Shown in pieces: positions 49,101 to 62,200 of a stretch of DNA of 64,000 nt. The position numbers were made by a program, and so were the translations under genes. The notes below the pieces were generated by a model. The model saw nothing but the letters and a program-made list of their open reading frames with translations, was not told the DNA's origin and did not search any database. Source of the DNA: Aphis gossypii (taxonomy: Eukaryota > Arthropoda > Insecta > Hemiptera > Aphididae); NCBI RefSeq assembly GCF_020184175.1, contig NC_065530.1, positions 64,953,260 to 65,017,259 on the forward strand, written 5' to 3'. Each line of letters starts with the position of its first letter. Position 1 is the first letter of the stretch.

Positions 49101-51842
49101 AATCTTAATAATGTCCTTTTAATTATTTAATTGTCTAACTACTCTAACTATATAGTTACTCCTTTTAATATTTACATAATGCAATGGTAAATGTAGGACA
49201 AATGTAAAAAAACCTTTTAGTTAGAGAAACAAAATATTTAAAAAAAAAATAATGTGTTAATTAAAAAATCCATGTTCATTGGTGGAAAGATTTAAATTTA
49301 ACAAAAGTTACAAACATAATAAAGTAAATAATAAAACATTATTATATTGTCTTAGTATTAATTGTCAACTAAACTAAAAATAAAAATGTATTAATAATGA
49401 TATAAAATGAAATAAAAATATTTTTGGAGCTATACAAACCTACAAAATAAAAAAAATTAATATTTTATTGAATAACCTACATGTAAAGTCAAAAAAATGT
49501 TCAAATTCATTAAAAATATGAATTTTGACTAGATTAAAGTTTACGTTCTTTTTGACAAGAATGAGTGAAGTTTATCAAAAGATATAAAGCCACAAAGCCA
49601 AATAATTTTTTCAAAGTATAAATTATTGTTGTATATGCATTGGCAACTTAAGATATAATCCTCTTAAGTGTTTATATAATTAGTTCAACATTTTTGACGT
49701 TTATAAATATATTTTTACAGTTTTTTAAGTGGCAACGCATCTACATAATATTTTTAGTTTTATGCTCCAAATACCTAACAATTTTTTCCCGAATATTCTG
49801 ATATAAAATCGAATTTTTAATGAAAAGTAAATTTAATAGATAATATAGTGGAGTTAAGTGGTACAGGGATATAGCGCAAATATTGGTTTTCTACTCTACT
49901 CTTTAAAACTTTAAATACTTTTTATTATTAAAATAATTAACTAGACTTAACAGTAGATACTTACTACTACATAGCACGATATTTTAGTTAGGAATACAAT
50001 AACTGATGATTTGTGATTTCCAATTCACGGATATTTGAATAGTGATTTGATAGTCTACAGCATTATGATTTTGCGTCTCGTTCTAAACCAAAATAATACA
50101 TGTGGTTAAATCTTACCGCCGTCTACGCCTTGTACCATGATGAATAATATAATTTATCCAATACACTATTTTGGTAGTATGACAATACTTACGATTTTCT
50201 TAGTTTTTATTAGTGTGGTTTGAGTAATTAAAAAAAAAATAAAAAAAATATGAATCAACATTATAAAATAAATAATTAATGTGATCGTTGAATTTGTTTT
50301 ACATTTAAAAGTTGTTAAATCTGTGGTTCAACATTTAAAACACATATAAAAGTATGTAATTATATTCAAAGGCAATATAGGAAAGACTTTATGTGTATAA
50401 TGTAGTTGTGATTTATGTACCTACATATTATGTGCAATTCACTTCGAGCAATAAAACAATGAAATAAAATAATAATAGTAATCAACACGTAGTGATTGTT
50501 CAAATAAAACACATCAGAAACAGCCTTGAAATGGAAGATAAACAAAAACAAATTTAATAAAAAAAAAGCTATTTTTCATAATTACCATGGATTTTAAGCA
50601 TATTATACCTAACATGTTATACTATTATTGTTGTTATTGTTGTTTATAAAGGTCATTATTTAATACATATTTTTTTTTCAAAAAAAAATTATATTATACT
50701 TCATACTAATAATTAATGTGACAAAGGTGTTACACAATTTCTAATCGAATGTTTTTGTATTCAATTTGCTTGTAGGCTACATTTTAAGCACTTTGTTTAT
50801 TTAAACACATGATTATTGAGTATTGACGGTGTCTAGGTATTACTCCAATGAATGTTATAAATGTTTGGTGCTTCATTTTTATTTTCACATAACTGTTTGG
50901 AGACATTAATTTCACCATTTATATTATAAACAGAAAAATATGGGAAAGATTAAAATACACAAACACAGCAATTTGTTTAATAATTATACGTTTATTATAT
51001 TATAATATTTGATTTTTTATGAACAGTTTTTACTTATCTTGATAGATAAGTGAAATGACAATAGTTAATTTTCTTTATTTTTTTGTAGTTTTAACATATT
51101 ACTAAATAGCTTTGGAAACTAAATAGTTTTATAATTGCAACTAAAATAATAAAAGAAAATTTTTTAATAACTAAAACTAACATAAAATAATCTTGAACAT
51201 ATAACCTATGAATATATTGAAGAAACATAAACTTGGTTCTATATTAAACAAAAAAAATACGATTCTACGCCAAAGACACACCACGGTAGTGTCAAAAAAT
51301 ATATTAATAATAATACTTTAAATAGAAATAAATAAGAAAATACATACATATTTATAGACTATATATAATATGATAAGTGTATATAATAAGTTTAGTTTAA
51401 TGCTAAATAAACATTATTAGGAAGAGTAGATGATTTAAAGTTGCCAAATTAAGTCGATGTAAAAGTTTACAATATTTTCGATATTCAACTACAATAATTA
51501 TTTGTGAGTACTTTAAAATATGATATTTTACACGCACACATAACTAGGGGTTATGAACGTGTGGTATCTATTAATTAAAGTTTATGAAGCATGAGCAAAA
51601 TGTAATAAATAAAAATATTATTTCCGAGAGATCTTGCCGGTAGAAAAAACAAAAAGTTGTCCCATCGTCACCGGTGACTAGAAACACGCCGAAGACATAC
51701 AATAATATTATAAACTATATATATATATAAATTATATGTAAATAAATATATAAGTAATAGATAAGTATTACATTTTTTTTTTGGGGAAAAAAATGAATAA
51801 ATGGTAAATATATTTGCATGCATCCGGGAGAATTTAGTCAAT
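46131..51842. other. Intergenic region without a supported gene
   Basis: About 5.7 kb of AT-rich DNA separates the promoter side of the Ras-like gene from the 3' end of tyrosine hydroxylase. Open frames are short and composition-driven, and no repeat with defined ends was recognised. The 3' UTR of tyrosine hydroxylase probably occupies the rightmost few hundred bases; no well-placed polyadenylation signal could be chosen. Confidence 0.55.
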
Positions 51843-54800
51843 TTAACCGGATCTCATCTTCAACTTGTTCAGTGCGGTGTTTAGATGTAACATTTCTAAG
51901 TTCAATTGTGTCATGAGGTTGTTGAGCTGATCAACTGAGTCTAGGATTTCTGCTCTCTGGGTGTGTGGGTTATAACGGACTTCGAATGGTCGTGACATAG
52001 ATGAAACCCATTTCCTGTGAACATCAAAATCAATTTCCGTTAAATATTTTGCTCACAAACCATCGTTTATACTTTAGACATAGGTACTGTGTTATAATTA
52101 TATGGCTACTTGAATATAATGTAATCATTAAATAATAATTGATACAATTATTATATTATTATTGTTTTTGGTCTGAGAAAATAATATATTATAGCTACAG
52201 AAATGTTGCAAAGAATATTTACCTGAATTTGTCCTTGGCGTCTTCGAAACTTTCAGCAACGAAATAAATTGGCTGGTATTCTTGATCTTGGTACGGTTGG
52301 ACGGCTGTTATTGATGGTTCGAATGGTCGGAGTTCGGGTTTGCCAGAAACAGCGTGCAAAAGTTCACCATAAGCGGATAGTAGTCCTGCACCGTAGGCCT
52401 TTACTTCACCATGTTCCTTGCAGAGACCGAATTCGATTGTGAACCAATATACCTATAGATATTGAAATTAAACATAATAATGAGTATATATTATATAAAA
52501 TTGATTACATAAGTCCGAAATTGAATAATTTTTAAGGGTTATAATAATTCAAGTATTACACTTACAGTTGACAGTTTTTCAATTTCTTCGTCAGATGCTC
52601 CAAGAGACGCTAAACCAAGTTCTTGTGAGAACTGAGCAAAGCTCGGATCGGCCAATAAAGGCATGTGACCGAGGACTTCGTGGATGTAATCACTGAAAAT
52701 AATTTACATTTATTACTTAATTTTTCTCAACTTTAATATGTACAATTTTATTTATTTCGTCTGTAATAATTATGTTCGAAGCCTATTTAAATAATTTTGT
52801 CATGAATTTATGAACCATTGATGATTTCTTATAAAACTATATATAGAGTTTTTGTACATATTTTAAATATATACATTTTATGAAAATTACCGAGTAATTT
52901 ATTATTAACACTATATGTCATTTTATCGAAAGAGCTTTATTTAACCGAATTAAAGTGAACTTAAATATCACATAAACGGTAGTTGCTATAGATCAGTAAA
53001 AGCAATTTTGTCATAGTTGTATTTAATTGAATCACGGGCCACTTTATACATCGAAGTATAATGGACTTAGAAATATTCGTGCAAAAGGTTTATTTCCCCC
53101 ATACATAATAGTGCAATATTGCAACGCGAACGGAAATTGTCTCTATCCGTGACATAATCGGCTTGTCGACTTTATTATTCAATTTGTTTCAAAGAGATTT
53201 GTACGTAATTCAATACTAAATATAAATATATTAAGGTACATAGATTCTTTTTAAGTGTACTTTAATTTTACCCCGTTTTCAATTTATTTTGTGAAAATGC
53301 GACTACTAATAAAATGGTTTGAAAATATAATAATAGGTATAAATGTATAATATATATACTTGTCATTAATCGTTACTAAATAATAAGTGCAATTTAGTTT
53401 CGCTAATATTATTGAATTACTAACCATAATGACTATCTATTGAAAAGAAAATACAACGTTTCTCGTTTCACAATAATAGTGATTAGAATAAAGTTTCTAA
53501 ATTTAATCAATTAAAAGTAATGAAACAAATAGGTAACGACAAATTAATGGTCAACACAATACCAAAATAATTGCCTCGGGACTCGGTGTATTAAGATTGC
53601 CTATACAACTTGCCTGATAATGGTATTAAATCGATGTTTAATAAATGTTAAATAAAATTTTTATTTTTGTTAAAACATTGATTTTGAATTTAATCTAGTT
53701 ATATTATACTCCTTAACGAAAATAAATCAGGATAAAAATGTTTCAAATTTTTTAAGTAGTACAAGGCAGAGTTTTATATGTATTTTTTACCATTCAAGCG
53801 TATTATATAATAATAATATTAAAAACTATTTGGACCATTGCGTTATGATTTAATTTTTTCAAAAAGATTTAGGTTGAACATATTTGATTGAATAGATACT
53901 TACGGTTCAGGGGTGTGGAATGGCGATGTACTGTGACGAATGTACTGTGTGCTTTGGAACACACGGAACGCGAGGCTGGCGAGGAAGTCACGGGCCGTCA
54001 ACAAACCAGCCGCTGGGCGGAGAGTGAATCCGGTGTGCTTTTTCAAAAATTCGTTCATATCCTTGAGTTGCGGGATCTTGTCAGCTGTGAATATTTTGTC
54101 GTCCTGCAGCATCTTGAAAGCGTTCCTGTATTCCATGCAGAAGTGTTTGGGCATCAGGTCCAAAACGTTGTTGAAAACTGCGGTCCATGTACCGACTTCG
54201 TCAGCAGTGTATTCAATGACTGGGATCAAGTCACCACTGTTAATCAAAAAGCATGATACGAATGTTGTGAAAAAAAAATCGGGATAAACAACTATACAAT
54301 GATATCAATAAACGTAAATAAAACAAATGATAATCCAAGTGCTATAACGTACAATTTATAATCGAAAGCAATGTTGGCGATTTCCTTCCTGCGGGAGCGG
54401 TATACTTTGTCGGAGAATCCGGGGTGGTTCATGTCCAATTCCGGTTCGTATTTGGTCATCAAGTGGTTGCAGTTGTCCAAGTCACGGGCGTGTCTCGGGA
54501 ACCACGGGTTCTTAACGTTGATGTTGTCTTCGGCTAGAATCGTAATGCTTGCCAATGTAGAGCTTTGTCTCAGTATCTTCATTAAAGCTAATAGATCTTT
54601 TCTTGTCATATCCACTTTGGCCAAAATGTCAAATTGAACTCCTTGTTCCTTAGACGGCCTTGACTCTAAATGGACGACATTGCCTTTTCCGTTCTGAAAA
54701 TATTACAAAATTGTTATAGCATCATATTAATATGTACCCGAGCGAAAAAAAATCATAGTTTGTCACAAATAGAATTTAACCGTTTTTCGAGTCAACTTAC

Positions 54801-57800
54801 TTCGATTACTTTCAATACCCGGGCGAGTGAATTGATACCTTCGCGCAGACGCAATACCAGAGTAGCCCTTTGTATGGCCTTCTCCGCATCTTTGTCTTGG
54901 CTTGCTGCCTTCTCCAATAGCACCTCTTCTTCGGTAAGTCCGGCATCTGTAAATACAAACGCCCGACGGCAATGTAATTAAAATCTTTCTCTGTGGCGGA
55001 AATGCGATAATACAATTCCGGAATCATAAGGGACGACGAGTGGGCGGCAGACCGCGCAATTTCCTCAATGGCAAAGTGGCGTCGTTCCGGTTCTTTTGCT
55101 GCCCACTCTACTGTGTAATCGGTACTTATTTCGCTGGCATAAGTGATTTGGCGTGTCAAAGGAAATATTGGTAAAGCTACCACGTTTTATGTCATTTTGA
55201 AAAGAAATAGCCAGTTGGAAATGATAAAATTGAAGTATAGAGAAAAAATTTGAAAAAAAATATATGTGAATGTGAAAATATTAAAGAGCATAAACGAATT
55301 AAATTCTATATTAAATAATGTATTACAGCATGAAAAACCGTTTTTTCAACACTAAAAATGATTGTCTATTCAGGTAATGTATTTTTAAATTTAAAAATTG
55401 AAATTTGATGTTTGTTTATAAGTATAAATTATATGGGAATAATATATTTTAGAACAACTAAATCAGATTTAATAATCTAATTTCTATTTCTATTTAAATA
55501 TTATTATAAAAATATTTACCTGAGTCATTGTCGGACGATGGTTCAGATGATTCGGACGATTCTACTTCTAATCAAAATAAGCAAAATAAAAATAATAAAT
55601 AAAACTTCGCAATCATACAAAACATAAAATAATAAGCGTTCAGTCAAATAAATTACCATTTTCATGATCGTGATCAATAGATTTTTCTTCAGAATCAAAA
55701 ACTTGATCGTCGTATTGATCGTTAACTAATAAAATAATAATAAAAATTATAAATAAAAATTCATGCAAAAAAAAAAACTAAATAAAATTATATTGTTTTA
55801 TTAATTTGGAAACGGTATGTATTGTTTTTGAAAATTTTCAAAAAATATATCTAAATAAATTAACTGTTTTATTAATTATAAATAAGTCACCCATATTTCG
55901 TATAGTTGTAATTATGGTGTAGATATTGATTACGAAAGTTAAAAACTGTTGTACCTCATTCGAATTATTCTTTTTCTCATAAGAACCTCCAAGTTTAAAT
56001 TAAAGTCAACTAAATGATTTCTACCAAATATTATATTTAAACTGGTTTCAAATATTTTAATCGCTACGTTTTGTTTTGTCATTACGATAGCAGTTACACA
56101 ATAAATAACTTGACGGTATTAATTATTATTAGTTATTACAATACTGCAATGTTAAAATTATTTAATGAATCTATGAAACGAAAAGTGGTATTGTTTGAAT
56201 GTAGAAATAATGACGATGCACGACTTCGATATAATTGAAATAAAAATAAAATATTATAAAAACTTTTTGATAAATTTGAATTTGAGCGCGTAAAACTGTT
56301 CGAAACGATTTAAAAAACAAATCGCGCGTCGAAAACGCCGCCGTCGTAGAGGGAAAATTGCAAACCGAATGGTTTTATGAGAAATAATAAAAGCAGCACA
56401 TTCACTTACTTTGAGCTTGGTGTTGACGTTGAAGTTGGCTGGCGAAATGCGCTACGGCTGCGTCGGTCGCTAAAGAAGCGTCTAAAAGCCATAAACAACA
56501 CATTGTAGCCATTTTATTGTCAGATACGTACATAATGGTGAGATGGGTATAAAATATAATGCAATATAATAATAAATAATAAACTACTAGCGACAAACGA
56601 TGATGTAAAATAAAAACAAAAAAAAAAAATTGTATAATAAAATATAGTAAATGAAAACCAAAACTAAAAATTAAAATGAAAATTATCGCGATATAAATGG
56701 ATGATATAGGTGTTATTACTTAACAACGTTGTGACAAAACGATTAACACGATATAGTTTAAGTCAAAACGAAAACGCAGAAAACGAGTGGTCGTCGTCGT
56801 CAGGACGAGTGTCCGGTCCGTCCGGACGTAACATATATTATATTATGCAGAACCAAGCAGTGCGTTGCCGACGAAATGGATTCGCGTTCCGCTTGGCGTT
56901 TCCGAGATTCCGGTGGAAGAAGCGACGGGCCGAGTGACCCTTAAACAATGTCAACTACAATTTGTTCCGACACGTACGTGTAATAACGTCGTCGTACACG
57001 TCATGTTTGCACGCTATGGTCGCAGCGCGTACGTACGTTTTTACGATAATTACAATAATTTATCATTATACCACTGTTATTATTTATTTTTTTCGTCGCC
57101 TATCGTTTTAAATATTATACAATTTATCTCATACACGTATATCATGTATAATAAATTATGGGATGTGGACGATTCGCAAACGTGAGCCAATGTTTCATCA
57201 CCGGAATTATGGCGATTCGGAAACGGCAAAACGGGTATATACGGCACCGACCCCATTGCCATCTCGATCGTTATAATGTGTATTACGATTGTGCAGTGAC
57301 AGCGTTGATCTTGAGCGTCGGAAGCGGCCGCCAAGGCTGTAGCGCAAATTATATACTACTTATATTATTTTATATAAATATAACTAACGAGCGCGGCGGG
57401 GAACCTGTTCGGCGACCGGGCGATCGGAAAACGGAAACACCGAACGCGTGATAATACTAATTATATTATTTCGATTGACTCATGGGTAATATTTTTTGTC
57501 CGGTTTAATTATTATTTTTTATTCTTATTCAGGTTTTCGGCTGGTTTTACTTCCGTTGTCATTCGTCCTTTATAAACCCATCCCGACCCCATCAATACCC
57601 CGTGCATGCGATCGTCTATACTAACCGTTTGCCAATTGCCGGGCTTCCTCCAACACGGACTGTTTGGTCTGCTTCACGACGATTGTCTCGAATCTGGCAT
57701 CGTCCACGAGAGAACGTCTCCTCGCTGGATATCCGTTCTGAAATCATTGTAAATTTTGTTTGGTAAACATTTCGGTTATAAAAAATAATAACGCGTGCGT

Positions 57801-60800
57801 TACGGTTATATATGTATATGAGTCGTGTCCGTATAATATATACGTCGCGTTGTTTATGGTAAATAACAGCGTCGATTACATTATATAAACATGTCAATAA
57901 TATTATCATTATGACCGCGTTATACACTTATGAACTCTGGAGATGGGAGAACAATATGATATGGACAACACAGCCCATAGGGTACGTTGTTTCACCGTTT
58001 TCACAACTAACCGTTTTTTTTATAAATCATGTTTGTAATTATTATTATCACATATAATATTGTTACCGCATGTATTGTGTTGGAATTACCTTGAAAACTT
58101 CCCAGGAGAATTTATACGTATATAATATATTATTATGATATGCGTATATTATCAAAAAATTGGTTATGTGTTAAAGGAGAAAAAGAAAACAAAAAATAGG
58201 AAAATATCATGTAAATAATCGAGTACGAGAACTCGATAACAATAGTTTATAGAATATATATATATTAATTTATTGTACTTATACGAACACTCGGCGCGGC
58301 GCAGTGATGTGTAGTTGACGTATCTGATGACGTGGATTAATAATAATTACCTACTCGGTGTCAGATTTTAATTCGAAAACCGTGTCAAAAACACTAAACA
58401 GAAAGAGAGTGTGTGTGAGAGAGAGGGCGAGAGACAAACATAATATATAAATTTATATAGATATATATATATATATGTAGAAAGAGAGACGCTGTTGCTG
58501 ACCCATGTTGGCCTGTAAAGGTTGAAAAAAAAATTTGGCATTATTATTTCGCCATTGTAGTGTATAAAAATAAGTAAATAGTTTTTTTTTTTTTTTTTTG
58601 ATTTGGCGCAATGAAAATGTATAAATATATATATCATGCAACTATATAGTACCGTACGCGTTTTCTTTTGGTCACGTATATAATGGACCGTATAAAAAAC
58701 ACATGAAACGAAAATATAAACAAGTGTGAAGTGAGGGGTAAATCCGGAAAAATTGTTATTCTTGACACACGTCATTTCATACAGCGGCTTATAGGACTTT
58801 TTCTTCAGTGCATATAGTGATTTTTTTCCGTTGGAATTCGAAACTAGATTTTTTTTAAAAAAGAAAAATTTCTAATCATTGAACGTTGTACCATTGGTGG
58901 AATGTGTAATAATTGTAAATCATTATGATCTGGGACACGAATTATGCTGGTAAAAGTTTCTAAAGCTTGCAAAAGGCCATCGTTATAATATTATTATTAT
59001 ACAGCTATTTGGCCTCGGAACTCCGCGTGCGGCTGCAGTGGTATCTTGATTTTCACAGAGCCATTACACGCCGCCCTTGCCTCTTTACAGAGAATAAGAA
59101 CGGGAGAATACATATACAAAAGGTTTTGGGTCAATGACGCTGAACTTTTAGATTCAAGTGAAAACATCTTTTTCATAAATGAAATTAGTGAAAAAACGAA
59201 GAAAAAAAATCAAATATTAAATAAGAATCAACCCGACATAATAATTAATGTATAATATTAATTGGCTAAATAAATGTACGGTTGTTTCTTTTAATTGTTT
59301 ACTCGTTTTTTTCTACATCACAGATAAATATAAAAACGCTTCGATCGTCGAGATTATAATATTATACACATCATATATACCAGCTGTACATATACACATA
59401 TATACCTATATAATATATATAGATATATAAACTTTTTAATAATAATATCGTTAAACTTATGCGGTTCGCCTTGACCTAGCTGATGCACTATTATATTGTA
59501 GGCGAAACAAGGGCGTCCCGTTACCGGTTGGATGTTATCGTACGGAAGGACGTTGATACTATTATTATTATTATTATTATATGGCGTTTCCCCTTGTGAA
59601 CTCGCAGTATGACGACTCGGAATGATAGTAATAATATATGTTTCAACGGATTTATACTCCTGTAAATAAAAAAATATGACGTCTGAAGGAAATAATTTTA
59701 AAAAAAATTCAAAATTCAGATACGAAACATATTTTCTCACGTGTAGCGCATATAAAGACTCTGTAATGTATATAAAACTAAATACATTATAATTTATAAT
59801 TGCAGTAAATCTTAAAGAAAATGAAAGCGTTGACTAGTGACTACGTGCATTTACACGGCCTGTTAATGAATGAAGGAAGTGAAAATAATATTGCATCTAG
59901 GTACACGAAATAATAGAAATAAATGAATGGGTGATTTATTGGTCACGTCTGTCGGCTACTGGTAATTTGTTGACTTAGTCTCCGATGAAGTGTACTGTAA
60001 ATTTTTATTAAAATTCGCCACAATAAAATAATATAATCGTCTAAAACCATTTACGTAATATGTTGTAATTATAATATTTTAAACCAATTTTATTTTTTCT
60101 GCAATACTGCAAGAGAGAATAACGAAATAATGAAACTAAAATGAATACGGATTTAAAAAATATATCTTAACATTTTTAATGTAGATCAAATAGAATTATC
60201 CGGAAACGAAAAAGATCCAAGGCCCCTCCTGCTGTTGACAAGGTTAAAAAGGAAAGGTTTATTTTTCATTCGATCGGAGAATGTACTAATACATTCATAA
60301 TGTTATACATTGTAAATTATAAATTTATAAATAATCAAAATATTTTAAATCCTAATAATTAAGACAACCTTCAGAAAAATCTAATAATGAAAAAAATTAT
60401 TTCCCGACACTATTAATTATAGTATTAAATATAATTTGAGAACAGAAACGTTTAATAATAAACATGTCTGGGTGACTTGGACGATGGAACGCAAAGTGTC
60501 GAATATAATACAACATAGTGAATAAGCTAACACGAGATCATTATTTGCATATACAAAACGCCGTCTTATGGTTTGATCGCTTGTAACAACAATAAATTAT
60601 GATCGTAAGGATTTAAATATCGGAATTTCAGTGTGAATCAACATATTAATTATATTATTAATAGGAATGTATTTGAATAATTATAGAACATTTTTTTTAT
60701 AATTCGAGTGCTAAATGCTGAATATGTTATGAAAATAAAAACATTTATTGGTTATTTTAGTTATATTCATTTTACATATCAAGGATCATGGACATTCACA

Positions 60801-61179
60801 CAACTAGTCTAGAATAGCTTAAAACCGGTATAGTATTATAATTGTTTACTAAAATGCTTGTATTAAATACGTAAGCGATGGTTTTTTTTTTTTTTAAAAA
60901 AAAACCATAATATGATGCAAGAACATTTTTGAAAATAATTTATTCTGACATTCAAAATTATGCCTGATTTAATAAACCCGATGTTTTACTAGGAAGTAGG
61001 AACTACTAACTTTTTTTTTAACTTACAAAATACAAGGAAATGCAGAACCTGTTTGTTTTCGCAGTCAACGGGTAAAGGAAAAATAGTTACGAAACGGCGG
61101 TTATTATTATTACCTCGATGCTGTATGACTTGTTGATGGCGAACATCTCTCGACTTTTCTGGGCTGCTGCTACTGCCAT
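51843..61179 (-). CDS. ple: Tyrosine 3-hydroxylase (pale)
   Basis: Eleven exons: 61179-61114, 57737-57626, 56469-56410, 55725-55657, 55567-55520, 54946-54801, 54693-54353, 54236-53904, 52692-52566, 52452-52223 and 52014-51843 (stop), 567 residues (Drosophila long form about 580). It converts tyrosine to L-DOPA with tetrahydrobiopterin, iron and oxygen, the rate-limiting step for dopamine and for tanning precursors. The N-terminus MAVAAAQKSREMFAINKSYS and RRRSLVDDARFE match insect enzymes; S31 in RRRS is the counterpart of the vertebrate PKA site Ser40. A regulatory ACT-like domain follows (~119-200), then the catalytic domain (NPWFPRHARDLD, TGFTLRPAAGLLTARDF). Iron ligands are H396 and H401 (IHEVLGH) and E441 (FTIEFG), with the same 5- and 45-residue spacings as in rat. 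A C-terminal helix for tetramer formation is present. Exons 3-5 encode a Q/A-rich then acidic insert and are frame-neutral. Confidence 0.97.
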
Positions 61180-61659
61180 TGTATCTGATTGTGGTTTCTT
61201 AGTGTTGATTTTACCAAAACTGTGTAGCAAAACGCCGTAAGCTCCAAAATCCAGTGTAAATGATCACCAAGAAATATCGCGGCACGCGACGAAATCGATT
61301 TTATCGGCGGATAAAAGAAAAATAACAATTACGGTCAAAGCTGATGTCTCGGCTTGATCGCGGGTCGACAACTCGTCTAGTTTCGTTTGAGTGGTTATAA
61401 CTCTGCTGTGGCAAGAGTTACAGAATAGCCGTATGTGGTGGGTCGTTTCTGACGGATCGGAAACGGTTTTCACGGGCTACTAGATTTCCTCTCGAAATCG
61501 ACAACAAACGGAAACGGTATATGTGTATGCGGTATACGACTTCTGCTGGCTTGCAACTATTACGTATACGACGACTGGGGCGTGCGTATAATAACGATGA
61601 TGGCAGGCGCTCGTATGTATTGGATACCGGTTCCGGTTTAGGACTTCTCGGATTTTTCC

Positions 61660-62200
61660 TCGCTTGACGGAAAATCGAAAAAAACTGAACAGTAATATAA
61701 GTCCTCTATTTGTCGCTATGTATGCGGAGAACCCGAAACAATTACGAGTATGTTTACGTCGACCGGCGGAGAACGCGCGTCACACGTGCACTCGGATGCG
61801 AATGAAAAGACAACCCCGTGTCGGCGGTCCGGCTCCTTATATAAAGGGACATCGGCCGAGCGCGCGCGTCGAGAGTCCGCTCCCCTCCGCCCGGATAGAC
61901 GCCGACGTCGACCGCCCACCGACCGCCGACCGCGGCGGCACATGACGCGACGACACGCACGCACGATGGGAATTTCCACGGTGCCCCTCCCCCCTACCCG
62001 CCCGCCAGCCCGCCGACGATTTCCATGACGCCGCCGCCCCACCGGCCGTCAACCACCGCCACACCCTGCTCGCGCGTTGTCGGATAACTTTTTGGCCGCC
62101 GTCGTCGTCGTCGATCGGATCGCCGCGACGACATGCCGCACGGCACACGATCGGACCGAACGTCACGAGAGACTTTTCTCGCTGACGCGCGCGCATTACT
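61660..62200 (-). promoter_or_regulatory. CpG-rich promoter of tyrosine hydroxylase with TATA box
   Basis: About 540 bp of GC- and CpG-rich DNA stands directly upstream of the first coding exon in an AT-rich genome. On the minus strand a TATATAAG box lies at 61843-61836, followed 35-40 bp later by TTCATTC, a possible initiator near 61803. This would give a 5' UTR of about 620 bases if unspliced. The long overlapping open frames here on both strands follow from composition, not coding. Confidence 0.65.

Noticed and set aside
53888..54287. Plus-strand open frames of 115-122 codons
   Set aside because: They are antisense to exon 8 of tyrosine hydroxylase.
58368..58775. Minus-strand open frame of 135 codons in tyrosine hydroxylase intron 1
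   Set aside because: It spans (AG)n, (TA)n and poly-T simple repeats, and the amino-acid composition is low complexity without splice fit to the gene.
59354..59740. Minus-strand open frame of 128 codons in tyrosine hydroxylase intron 1
   Set aside because: Contains (ATT)n-encoded Asn runs and no domain or splice continuity with neighbouring exons.
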